A stretch of DNA of 64,000 nucleotides from Rhodospirillales bacterium (GTDB taxonomy: Bacteria > Pseudomonadota > Alphaproteobacteria > Rhodospirillales > JAPHRK01), in the NCBI GenBank assembly GCA_026196105.1, contig JAPHRK010000003.1:1-64000 (forward strand). Direction: 5' to 3'. Positions within the stretch are counted from its first letter, which is position 1. Each line of letters starts with the position of its first letter. The position numbers and the translations under genes are program-made. Below are positions 26,313 to 34,784 of this stretch, one piece after another. The notes beneath the pieces were generated by a model. That model saw nothing but the letters and a program-made list of their open reading frames with translations, made no database searches and had not been told where the DNA came from.

Positions 26313-29300
26313 TTATATTACGAAATACTTAGCTGCCGGGTGGTGGACCACGATGGCGGCTGTCGATTGTTCAGGGTGGAGTTGCTCTTCATCTGCCATG
26401 GAGAGGCCGATTTTGTCAGCACCGAGAAGCCTGAGTAAATCGTGTTGCTGGGTCATATCTGGACACGCGGGATAACCGAAGGAATAACGGGACCCGCGAT
26501 AGCGTTGCTTGAGAATTTTAGCCATTTCCCGAGGATCATCACCTCCCATGCCAAGAGATTCACGAATACGTTTGTGAACATATTCAGCCAAGGCCTCTGC
26601 CATTTCTACTCCATAGCCATGGAGGTAGAGGTAATCTTGATATTTATCGTTCTCAAACCACTTGCGAGCGACTTCAGAGGCGTGTTGCCCCATGGTAACT
26701 ACTTGCAAGCCAATGACATCCCGTTCTTGGTCCGCAACATCGCGGAAGAAGTCCGCAATACACAGGCCGCCTTCTTTGGCTTGGCGGGGGAAGGAGAAAC
26801 GAGTCGCTTCGGTGGTACCGTCTTCTTCAAACAGGACTACCGTATTACCTTCTGAAGCACACTTCCAAAACCCATAAGCAGCTTGAGGTTTGAGAATGTT
26901 TTCTTTCTCACAACGCTCCGTCAGATCGTGCATGATGGGGCGAACTTCTTTAGCTGCCCATTCGTTATATTCAGCAAGTTTACGACCAGCTTTTTTGTAT
27001 CCCCATTGGAATTGAAACAGAGTGTTCTCATTAATAAAAGGAACCAGGGTTTTTAGTGGAACATCTTCAATAATCTTCGCGCCCCAGAAGGGAGGCTTAG
27101 GAACCGCAATTCCTTGAGGAAGCTCTTTTCTTAGGATGCGTGTTTCTTCCACATCAAGAGGTCTGAGAGCATTCTCTACAGGCATCATGTCGAGAACTTC
27201 GCGCCCTTTTTTCTTTGATGAAGAAGTTTTCTTCTCAATCGTATTCATTTCCCCTTTGATAGCTTTGTCCATTAAGTTTAGGCCATCGAAAGCATCGCGT
27301 GCATAGGCAACTTGGTCTTCTGCATAAGCGGCGGAGCAATCCGTTTCAACATACTTGCGCGTCAGGGCTGCACCGCCAAGAAAGACAGGGACTTCAAGTC
27401 CTTGGCGGGTCATTTCTTCAAGATTTTCACGCATGATAACCGTAGATTTCACAAGTAAACCTGAGAGGCCAACAGCATCGGGTTTGTGTTCATTAACGGC
27501 GTCAATAATGGTGTTGATTGGTTGTTTAATACCAAGGTTGATTACCTTGTAGCCATTGTTGGTCAAGATGATGTCGACAAGATTTTTACCAATATCATGG
27601 ACGTCGCCTTTAACCGTTGCCAGTACTAAGGTGCCTTTTTCACTGCCTTCGGTTTTGTCCATAAATTGCTCAAGGTGCTTCACGGCAGCCTTCATGGTTT
27701 CAGCAGATTGAAGAACAAAAGGCAGCTGCATTTTGCCAGAACCAAATAACTCGCCAACTACCTTCATGCCATCAAGGAGTAGGGTGTTGATAATGGTTAG
27801 AGGATCGTATTTTTCACGGGCTTCATCTAGCTCATCTTCCAAGCCATTGCGGTCACCTTCAATAATGCGCAGCTTAAGACGTTCTTCAACTGTCTCGGGC
27901 CGAGCTTTGGCTTTTTCTTCTTCTACATTGCGGTCTTGGAAAAGAGCAATAAAAGCGTGAAGAGGGTCGTAGCCTTCTCTGCGACGGTCAAAAATTAAAT
28001 CCTCTGCGGCTTTAACTTCTTCAGGAGCAATGGTGTGCAAAGGTTTGATTTTGGAGATGTGAACGATAGCACCCGTCATGCCCCTCTTAACGGCATGGTC
28101 TAGAAAGACGGAGTTCAGTACATGGCGAGCGGCTGCTTTGAGACCAAAAGAGATATTTGAGAGTCCAAGGATAATTTGAATTTCAGGTAGCTCTTTTGCG
28201 ATGCGCTCAATGGCATCCAAGGTTTCAATACCCAACTTACGGTCATCGTCATTGCCAGTGCAAATGGTGAAAGTTAGAGGATCAATCATCAGGTCGCTGG
28301 CAGGAAGGCCGCCTGCTACGACAAAGTCATGGAGGCGTTGGGCAATCTTTATTTTACCTTCTACATCTTTCGCCATGCCTTCTTCGTCAATGGTCAGGGC
28401 AACAACAGCCGCACCGAATTTTTTAGCCAAAGCGAGACGGTCTGTGGCGGGTTGTTCACCATCTTCAAAGTTGATGGAGTTAATGATTGCTTTTCCGCCA
28501 TAAAGTTTAAGGGCCGCATCAATAACAGGGAGCTCGGTGGAGTCGATAACCAATGGTGTGGTCACAGCGCCACGGAGTTGGCTCACCATTTCTGTCATAT
28601 CTGCAACTTCGTTACGACCAACAAAAGCGGTGCAAACGTCTAGAGATGTTGAGCCTTCGCGGGCCTGATCTTTGCCGATGGCAACGCACTGATCCCAATC
28701 TTCAGCTTCTTGCAGATCACGGAATTTTTTGGAGCCATTGGCATTGCAACGTTCACCAATGGTGAAAATGGCATTTTCCTGACGCAAGCTTGCTTGTGTG
28801 TAAAGTGAAGCGGCAGAAGGGACCCAGTGGAAATTACGCTCAACCGGAGCCGGGCGAGGATTGCCGTTACGACGGAGCATTTCGTCGAGAGCCTTAATGT
28901 GACCTGTGTTAGTGCCACAGCAACCACCGATCATATTAACACCGTCTTCTACAACAAAACGCTCGACCCAACGGGCGAGTTCTTCTGGTGAGAGGGGGTA
29001 GTGGGTTTGACCGTCGACCAGTTCTGGTAACCCGGCGTTTGGTTGAACCGAAATCAGGTGAGGCCAGTTTTCGGATAGCCACTTAACATGCTCTGCCATT
29101 TCCTGAGGTCCGGTGGCGCAGTTAAGCCCTATCAAATCCACATCCATAGCTTGGATTGCTGTAGCTGCTGCGGCTATATCAGAGCCAACCAAGAGGGTTC
29201 CGGTAGTTTCAACTGTAACCTGGATGAAAATCGGCATTTCTTTGTTAAGGCTTTGTCGAGCTTTCTTAACAGCATTGATGGCAGCTTTGATTTGCAACGG

Positions 29301-29780
29301 GTCTTGGCATGTTTCAATCAAACACGCATCAACACCGCCTGCGATGAGCCCTTCGGCTTGAGGAATAATGCCGGCCTCAAGGGTGTCGTAATCAATATGG
29401 CCTAGAGTTGGGAGCTTGGTGCCAGGTCCGATATCACCAATTACAAAACGTTGGCGATCATCAGCGAAAGACTCAGCGGCTTCCCGGGCCAGCTCTGCTG
29501 AAGCCTTACTTAAAGTGTAGGCTTCTGTCTCTAATCCAAACTCAGCCAGAGTAATAGTTGAAGTCCCAAAGGTATTGGTGATCACCATATCTGAGCCAGC
29601 GCCGTAATATCCGCGATGGATATCGCGAACGATATCTGGACGGGTGCGGGTCAGAATATCTGTACAGTTTTCCTTGCCAGCAAAGTCTTTTTCAACATCC
29701 AGGTCCAAGGCTTGAACCATGCTGCCCATGCCGCCATCGCAGAGGAGAACAGATTTCTTTAGGGCTTCTAATAAGGTCAT
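26313..29780 (-). CDS. metH: Cobalamin-dependent methionine synthase
   Basis: 1155 aa, a full-length MetH. Order: homocysteine-binding barrel with zinc cysteines (GLNCATGP and GGCCGT), methyltetrahydrofolate-binding barrel (from about 350), cobalamin-binding cap and Rossmann domain with the DxHxxG motif in KGDVHDIGKN, and the SAM-binding reactivation domain (RYRGSRYSFGYPACPD near the C-terminus). It transfers the methyl group of 5-methyl-THF to homocysteine. It is the last gene of an operon with metF and an ArsR-methyltransferase regulator, with 15 bases between metF and metH. It implies a B12 supply. Confidence 0.97.
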   Translation of the reverse strand: MTLLEALKKSVLLCDGGMGSMVQALDLDVEKDFAGKENCTDILTRTRPDIVRDIHRGYYGAGSDMVITNTFGTSTITLAEFGLETEAYTLSKASAELAREAAESFADDRQRFVIGDIGPGTKLPTLGHIDYDTLEAGIIPQAEGLIAGGVDACLIETCQDPLQIKAAINAVKKARQSLNKEMPIFIQVTVETTGTLLVGSDIAAAATAIQAMDVDLIGLNCATGPQEMAEHVKWLSENWPHLISVQPNAGLPELVDGQTHYPLSPEELARWVERFVVEDGVNMIGGCCGTNTGHIKALDEMLRRNGNPRPAPVERNFHWVPSAASLYTQASLRQENAIFTIGERCNANGSKKFRDLQEAEDWDQCVAIGKDQAREGSTSLDVCTAFVGRNEVADMTEMVSQLRGAVTTPLVIDSTELPVIDAALKLYGGKAIINSINFEDGEQPATDRLALAKKFGAAVVALTIDEEGMAKDVEGKIKIAQRLHDFVVAGGLPASDLMIDPLTFTICTGNDDDRKLGIETLDAIERIAKELPEIQIILGLSNISFGLKAAARHVLNSVFLDHAVKRGMTGAIVHISKIKPLHTIAPEEVKAAEDLIFDRRREGYDPLHAFIALFQDRNVEEEKAKARPETVEERLKLRIIEGDRNGLEDELDEAREKYDPLTIINTLLLDGMKVVGELFGSGKMQLPFVLQSAETMKAAVKHLEQFMDKTEGSEKGTLVLATVKGDVHDIGKNLVDIILTNNGYKVINLGIKQPINTIIDAVNEHKPDAVGLSGLLVKSTVIMRENLEEMTRQGLEVPVFLGGAALTRKYVETDCSAAYAEDQVAYARDAFDGLNLMDKAIKGEMNTIEKKTSSSKKKGREVLDMMPVENALRPLDVEETRILRKELPQGIAVPKPPFWGAKIIEDVPLKTLVPFINENTLFQFQWGYKKAGRKLAEYNEWAAKEVRPIMHDLTERCEKENILKPQAAYGFWKCASEGNTVVLFEEDGTTEATRFSFPRQAKEGGLCIADFFRDVADQERDVIGLQVVTMGQHASEVARKWFENDKYQDYLYLHGYGVEMAEALAEYVHKRIRESLGMGGDDPREMAKILKQRYRGSRYSFGYPACPDMTQQHDLLRLLGADKIGLSMADEEQLHPEQSTAAIVVHHPAAKYFVI

Positions 29781-29795
29781 ATTGGTTTCTTCTTC

Positions 29796-30740
29796 TTAAG
29801 CTTGACGTTTGGGGCGGACACCCAGGATATGGCAAAGAGCAAAGGCAAGGTCGGCGCGATTGAGCGTATAGATATGGAAATCTTTAACTCCATTGGCATG
29901 AAGGACTCGGCATTGTTCTGCTGCTACGGTCGCGGCAACTAGCGTCCGGGCTTCAGGTTCATCGCTTAAACCTTCGAATAGTTCACTTAGCCATTTGGGG
30001 ACATCAGTGCCACACATTTTGCTCATACGGACTACTTGATCAATATTAGTTACAGGAAGAATCCCTGCAACAATCGGGGCAGTAATCCCGGCAGTCCGAG
30101 CTTGGTCAACAAACCTTAGATAGTGGTCAACATCAAAGAAATATTGAGTAATCGCTCGGCTTGCTCCGGCATCAATTTTGGCTTTTAGGAAGTCCATGTC
30201 CTTTGATGCACTTATAGCCTCAGGATGAACTTCTGGATATGCGGCAACACTGATTTCAAAATCAGCGATCTTTTTGAGTCCCTCAACCAAATCGTTTGCA
30301 TAAGCATAACCTTCTGGGTGAGGCTGATAAGTACTAGCCCCTTCAGGTGGGTCGCCCCTAAGTGCAACGATATGGCGTACCCCTTCTTCCCAATATTGGC
30401 GAGCAACGTCGTCGATCTCTTGTTTTGTTGCGCCAACACAAGTCAGATGAGCTGCAGGCTTAAGCGTGGTTTCATTAACGATACGGGCCACGGTGGTATG
30501 GGTCCGTTCACGCGTGCTGCCTCCAGCACCATAAGTCACTGAGACAAATGCTGGGTCGAGGGGTTCTAGTCGCTTGATTGACGACCATAGTGTCTGTTCC
30601 ATCTTCTCTGTTTTCGGCGGGAAAAACTCAAAGGATACTTGGACATCGTTTGGGAGCGGTGAGGCAACCGAAACGGCTGAAAGATCATGTCCGGTAAGAT
30701 CACCGGCTTGTTGTTTTAGTTGTTTGCTTTTGAGCCCCAT
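29796..30740 (-). CDS. metF: Methylenetetrahydrofolate reductase
   Basis: 314 aa FAD-dependent TIM barrel. Visible motifs are SFEFFPPKTEK near the start, FVSVTYGAGGSTRERT, and HLTCVGATK. It makes 5-methyl-THF, the methyl donor used by the MetH encoded directly downstream. Only two bases separate it from the upstream regulator gene, so the three genes are co-transcribed. Confidence 0.96.
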   Translation of the reverse strand: MGLKSKQLKQQAGDLTGHDLSAVSVASPLPNDVQVSFEFFPPKTEKMEQTLWSSIKRLEPLDPAFVSVTYGAGGSTRERTHTTVARIVNETTLKPAAHLTCVGATKQEIDDVARQYWEEGVRHIVALRGDPPEGASTYQPHPEGYAYANDLVEGLKKIADFEISVAAYPEVHPEAISASKDMDFLKAKIDAGASRAITQYFFDVDHYLRFVDQARTAGITAPIVAGILPVTNIDQVVRMSKMCGTDVPKWLSELFEGLSDEPEARTLVAATVAAEQCRVLHANGVKDFHIYTLNRADLAFALCHILGVRPKRQA

Positions 30741-30742
30741 GG

Positions 30743-31711
30743 TTATTCGCTCCAGTCAGGGGTTTGAGAAGGTGTTTCAGCAGGCATTTCTGCAAGCCAG
30801 ATCACGACGGTAAGAGGCGTGCCGGGGAGCTCAACTTTTTCTTTGGGCTCCATCCCGACAAGACGGCTCCAGGCAAAGATGTCTACATTTGAAAAACCAA
30901 GGCGGCGGTGACGTTGCTCGCTGCGCAGGTCTTCTAGTTGGTGAGAGGCGAAATCAACAATTGCCACCCTTCCACCAGGGCGAAGGACTCTTGAAGCTTC
31001 GCTAATTACCCGAGCAGGGTCATCGGCATAGTGTAAAACTTGGTGGATTAAAACCGTGTCAAAGCTATTGGCCCCAAAGGGGAGTTGGTACATGTCGCCT
31101 TGGCGTACTGTGCAATTGGTCCGTTTATCTCGCTCCAGATTGGCTCTGGCAATAGCGAGCATGTCTCGAGACATATCAATACCAACGGCGGTTTTTGATG
31201 ATTGTGAAAATAATTCCAGCATACGGCCTGGACCTGTACCCACGTCCAGCAGATCACCAAGATCATTTTTACCCTTTGATATCAACTCAGAAAGGGCTTT
31301 CTCAACGGCTTCTTCTTCAACATGGAGGGAGCGCATTTGGCTCCACTTTGCGGCGTTCGCATCAAAAAATTCTGAAGCTGCTCTAGCTCTTTCTTCTTTA
31401 ACTTTTCCAAGGCGCTCTAGGTCGAGGCTTAATGCAGAGTCGTTATCTGGGAGGAGGGCAAATATAAGTTTTGCGAGGGTTTCGCCTTTGCCATCACGGA
31501 CAAGGCGATGAAAAACCCAAGAGCCTTCAGGGAGGCGCTCCAATAGCCCCGCATCACAGAGAACCTTTAGATGCCGTGAAACCCGTGGTTGGCTTTGCCC
31601 AAGTATTTGAACTAGTTCACTTACAGTAAGATCGCCTTGAGCGCATAGAGAGAGCAAGCGAATACGAGTCGGTTCTGCTGCTGCACGAAGAATTGCGAGA
31701 ATTTCTTCCAT
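30743..31711 (-). CDS. ArsR-family regulator fused to a SAM-dependent methyltransferase domain (SahR-like)
   Basis: 322 aa from the ATG at 31711. Residues about 1-90 are an ArsR winged helix (EPTRIRLLSLC, SQPRVSRHLKVLCDAGLL recognition helix). Residues about 130-320 are a class I methyltransferase with motif I LLDVGTGPGRMLELF and LRPGGRVAIVDF. ArsR-type SahR regulators are known to sense S-adenosylhomocysteine and repress methyl-cycle genes. Placement as first gene before metF-metH, behind a long inverted repeat, supports that role. Whether the methyltransferase domain is a SAM/SAH sensor or a real enzyme cannot be read from sequence. Confidence 0.85.
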   Translation of the reverse strand: MEEILAILRAAAEPTRIRLLSLCAQGDLTVSELVQILGQSQPRVSRHLKVLCDAGLLERLPEGSWVFHRLVRDGKGETLAKLIFALLPDNDSALSLDLERLGKVKEERARAASEFFDANAAKWSQMRSLHVEEEAVEKALSELISKGKNDLGDLLDVGTGPGRMLELFSQSSKTAVGIDMSRDMLAIARANLERDKRTNCTVRQGDMYQLPFGANSFDTVLIHQVLHYADDPARVISEASRVLRPGGRVAIVDFASHQLEDLRSEQRHRRLGFSNVDIFAWSRLVGMEPKEKVELPGTPLTVVIWLAEMPAETPSQTPDWSE

Positions 31712-31743
31712 GTTTCCAAGGGGCTCCAATTTAAATAGCACTA

Positions 31744-31797
31744 CAAGACGCTATAAAAGATATAAAGATATGTTTATATCTTTTATAGCGTCTTGTG
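31744..31797. promoter_or_regulatory. Perfect 24-bp-arm inverted repeat upstream of the methionine operon
   Basis: The left arm 31744-31767 and right arm 31774-31797 are exact reverse complements around the 6-base loop GATATG. The core ATATAAAGATATGTTTATAT looks like an ArsR-type operator. It lies 32 bases before the start codon of the regulator gene. The arms are longer than one dimeric site needs, so it may hold overlapping operators or fold as a hairpin in the leader RNA or as a cruciform. Confidence 0.75.
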
Positions 31798-32111
31798 CAA
31801 GAGTTTTTTTTGCCGTGATAATTATGCAACATTTATTTTCTGACCTCTGTGAATAAAGGTGGAAAACTGGTTATTGGGTAGGGTACTGTGATAGATGAAT
31901 AAATGATTAAAAACGAGGCTGTTTGGCACATTTTGGGTGTTTTGTGCAGCTTTATACATGTAGCGGTCATTCGTTATGTCTTATTTTGACGTCAACAGTG
32001 ACAGGGTAAAAAAAGCTACATATACTAATTCGAGATAGCGTCTGTAATAATGCCCCCTTATATTTAGGTGGTACGTGTATATTTTGTGATGAAAACGGTT
32101 CGGTCATTTTG
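31798..32111. other. Gap between the met operon control region and mlaA
   Basis: Contains a T8 run (31804-31811) seven bases past the long repeat, then AT-rich sequence leading to mlaA. No supported ORF, RNA gene or clear promoter boxes seen. Confidence 0.4.
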
Positions 32112-32966
32112 ATGGTTTTTTTACATAAGTGGATTGTTCCAAAATTTATGATTGTTGTCTTGTTGGTGGCGATGATGAGTTTTGCCAACTTGGCTCCAGC
32201 ACAAGCGACAGACAATATTGCTGAGCAAAATCAAGAATCTGAGATTGATGTTGATCCTCTTGAAGGATTCAACCGGGTTATGTTTCAGGTTAATCTCGCC
32301 TTAGATACCTTGTTTCTTAGGCCAGCTGCTGAAATGTATACCAAGCTTTTGCCTCCGATTTTTCAAACTGGGATCAGAAACTTCTTAAGAAATTTACGGG
32401 CGCCAATTGTTTTAGCTAATGACCTTTTGCAAGGTGACTTCGACAGAGCAGGCGATACGACGGCACGTTTTCTCATTAATACAACAGTTGGTATTGGAGG
32501 TTTGCGTGATCAAGCTGGCGATTGGGGATACCTATATCATAGTGAAGATTTTGGGCAAACAGCTGCAGTCTGGGGCGTCGGGAGTGGGGCATATTTAGTC
32601 CTTCCTATTATTGGCCCCACCACGCCTCGTGACGGTATTGGTCGAGTGGTTGAATATTTTGCTGATCCGTTTAATAACTGGGCCTGGAACCAAGACCATG
32701 ATAGTTATCCAACCATTCGCGGTGCATTAACGGCGACTGAAGCGAGAGCTGCTAACATGGAAACTCTCGATGATTTGCAAAGAACCTCGTTGGATTATTA
32801 TGCGACAATCCGCAGTCTTTATTTACAACGTCGTGCCAATGAAATTCGCAATGGTGAAACATCACAAAAAAGCCCCTCTCCTGGAATAACCTATAACTTC
32901 GATACAGAAGCCCCTGGTTATGAGCAAAGGGCAGAGCAAGAAGAAGATACTTCGAAGACAAAATGA
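32112..32966 (+). CDS. mlaA: MlaA (VacJ) family outer-membrane lipid-asymmetry protein
   Basis: 284 aa from the ATG at 32112. A signal peptide occupies residues 1-30 (cleavage near AQA-TDN). The VacJ motifs DPLEGFNRVMFQVN (about 46-59) and YLVLPIIGPTTPRDGIG (about 160) are clear. MlaA removes mislocalised phospholipids from the outer leaflet of the outer membrane and hands them to MlaC. No lipobox cysteine follows the signal, unlike the E. coli lipoprotein. It overlaps mlaC by four bases (ATGA), so the pair is coupled. mlaFEDB are not in the window. Confidence 0.92.
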   Translation: MVFLHKWIVPKFMIVVLLVAMMSFANLAPAQATDNIAEQNQESEIDVDPLEGFNRVMFQVNLALDTLFLRPAAEMYTKLLPPIFQTGIRNFLRNLRAPIVLANDLLQGDFDRAGDTTARFLINTTVGIGGLRDQAGDWGYLYHSEDFGQTAAVWGVGSGAYLVLPIIGPTTPRDGIGRVVEYFADPFNNWAWNQDHDSYPTIRGALTATEARAANMETLDDLQRTSLDYYATIRSLYLQRRANEIRNGETSQKSPSPGITYNFDTEAPGYEQRAEQEEDTSKTK

Positions 32967-33637
32967 TGAAATATGTAAGCCCAAAATCAATTGCGGCCTT
33001 AATCGGCCTTTTCCTCTTTGTCTTTTTACCTTTTGGTTTCGTCTCAGATGGTCAAGCTTTGGCTAATGAAGAGTTTGGCAAAGGGGCAGAAACGTTTGTC
33101 CAATCTCTGGCTGATGAGGCCATTGATACCTTAGCGGTTAAAGAAATCCCCCAAGCAGAACGGGTCAAACGTTTTCGTACCATGCTAGGTAAGCACTTTG
33201 ATGTTAACGCCATTGGGCGATGGGTTCTTGGGCGTTATTGGCGTAAAGCGTCGAAAGCACAGCAAGCAGAGTACCTGGTTCTCTTTAGAGACCTTATTGT
33301 GGCAACCTATGTTAATCAATTTGCTGAACTAACTGGTGAACGTCTTAAGGTGACACAATCGTTGACCAGAGAAGGTAAAAAAGACGCGATTGTCCGCTCT
33401 GAAATTATTCGTACTGAAGGTCAGCCTCCGATTAAACTCGATTGGCGTGTTCGGGCACCAAAAGGGAATTTCAAGGTAGTTGATGTCGTTGTTGAAGGTG
33501 TCAGCATGAGCCAAACCCAGCGCTCTGAGTTTGGTTCAGTCATCAAGCGTGAAGGTGGTGAAATTGATGGGCTTTTGGCAGCCTTACGCAAGAAAACAAA
33601 ATCCTTACGCATAGCTGAAAAAGGGCCAGCCAGTTGA
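32963..33637 (+). CDS. mlaC: MlaC family periplasmic phospholipid-binding protein
   Basis: 224 aa with a signal peptide (residues 1-33, cleavage near ALA-NEE) and the MlaC/Tol-Tol-Ttg2D fold pattern (RFRTMLGKHFDVNAIGRWVLGRYWRKAS, VVDVVVEGVSMSQTQRSEF). It shuttles phospholipid between MlaA and the inner-membrane MlaFEDB complex. The start overlaps the mlaA stop. A terminator follows 40 bases downstream. Confidence 0.93.
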   Translation: MMKYVSPKSIAALIGLFLFVFLPFGFVSDGQALANEEFGKGAETFVQSLADEAIDTLAVKEIPQAERVKRFRTMLGKHFDVNAIGRWVLGRYWRKASKAQQAEYLVLFRDLIVATYVNQFAELTGERLKVTQSLTREGKKDAIVRSEIIRTEGQPPIKLDWRVRAPKGNFKVVDVVVEGVSMSQTQRSEFGSVIKREGGEIDGLLAALRKKTKSLRIAEKGPAS

Positions 33638-33676
33638 CCCTTATCAAGGTTAGGTGCAGAGAAAATATCTAAGAAT

Positions 33677-33704
33677 AGCCGCTTGTTTAAGCGGCTTTCT
33701 TTTT
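33677..33704 (+). terminator. Intrinsic terminator after mlaC
   Basis: AGCCGCTT and AAGCGGCT pair perfectly around GTTT, followed by TTCTTTTT. Confidence 0.92.
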
Positions 33705-33721
33705 GGGAAAAAGGCTAAGTT

Positions 33722-33895
33722 ATGTTGATGTATTTTATTGTGGCAACAGGCGGATTTTCGGGAATTGCTACATTTATTTTAGCGATCAAAAAACAACGGG
33801 ACGCAGTTGGCTGGGGCCTGATCGGTATTGCTGTAATCCCCTTCTTTATCTTACTCTTTTTGCCCAAAGGTAATGTGATTACCGGTCTTAAATAG
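33722..33895 (+). CDS. Small two-helix membrane protein
   Basis: 57 aa from ATG 33722, with AAAGG seven bases upstream. Two hydrophobic segments (about residues 2-22 and 30-47) are joined by a short basic loop, KKQRDAVGW. The C-terminal tail is PKGNVITGLK. Codon use looks like that of neighbouring genes. No family recognised. It lies after the mlaC terminator, so it needs its own promoter or read-through. Confidence 0.55.
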   Translation: MLMYFIVATGGFSGIATFILAIKKQRDAVGWGLIGIAVIPFFILLFLPKGNVITGLK

Positions 33896-34029
33896 CTGTC
33901 TTTGTTTCACCGCTTAAAAAGGTATCAGGTATAGAATATCTCATGCTTTTTCTACATTTTCTAAGAGACTAAATATGATTGCTGCGTCATGGGTTTGTAC
34001 TTGATGCAACAAACTATATTCTATTGCAG

Positions 34030-34521
34030 CTAGTCTAGCTTATCTGGAGGTCCGACATCCAGAAGGGGCGATGCATCGAGATCTTCGGCCTCCATCATTT
34101 TAGCAACTTTTTGGAGTGTTGATAGGATTTGGGTCTGTTCCCATTTTTCCAGAGCTGTAAAACGATTTACAAAACTTTCGTGCAATAAGCTTGGTGCATT
34201 TTCAAGTGCCTCTTGTCCCTTGCTTGTCAAAGCGGCATGAACGGCACGTTTGTCATTTTCACTTCTGTTTCGTTGTACTAACCCCCGTAGCTCAAGGCGT
34301 TTTAAAATCGTCGTTACCGTTGCTTGGCTAAGAGAGATATGATCAGAAAGGGCTTTCACCGTAACAGCTCCTAAATCATCAATCGCTCTTAGAATGACAA
34401 CTTGCGGAATTGTGAGGCCAGAGAGCTTCATAATTTTTTTTGAGTGTAAATCGGTAGCTCGGATGATTTGCCGTAGGGAAATCAATACGTCTTGCCAATA
34501 GATATTATCGTTGCTGCCCAT
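34030..34521 (-). CDS. MarR family transcriptional regulator
   Basis: 163 aa winged-helix protein. LTIPQVVILRAI and the recognition helix SLSQATVTTILKRLELRGLV, then the wing NRSENDKRAVHAALTSKG, are typical MarR features. It resembles the EctR/CosR branch, but no ectoine gene is nearby. It is divergent from an O-methyltransferase gene, which is the most likely target. The AT-rich gap contains TTAGTGTA and TATACTAA as spaced near-inverted elements. Confidence 0.88.
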   Translation of the reverse strand: MGSNDNIYWQDVLISLRQIIRATDLHSKKIMKLSGLTIPQVVILRAIDDLGAVTVKALSDHISLSQATVTTILKRLELRGLVQRNRSENDKRAVHAALTSKGQEALENAPSLLHESFVNRFTALEKWEQTQILSTLQKVAKMMEAEDLDASPLLDVGPPDKLD

Positions 34522-34784
34522 ACGCCCTTTTCCCCAATTAATATCTAGAAATTTACCATGGCTACTAGCTAAAGCAAGGTTCGCAATTTGACAATTTACA
34601 AATAGTTAGATGTGTAAGTAATTTTGTAGATAGGAACATAGCTAATCATTCAAAAAGCACCAAAACACGATACTATCCTTTATTTCTGCCGCCTAAATCA
34701 CAGCACTTTTATTATTATATAATTAGTGTACTATGCATTTTATAAATTTTGATATACTAATTAAATTGGAGAACATTGTTAATT

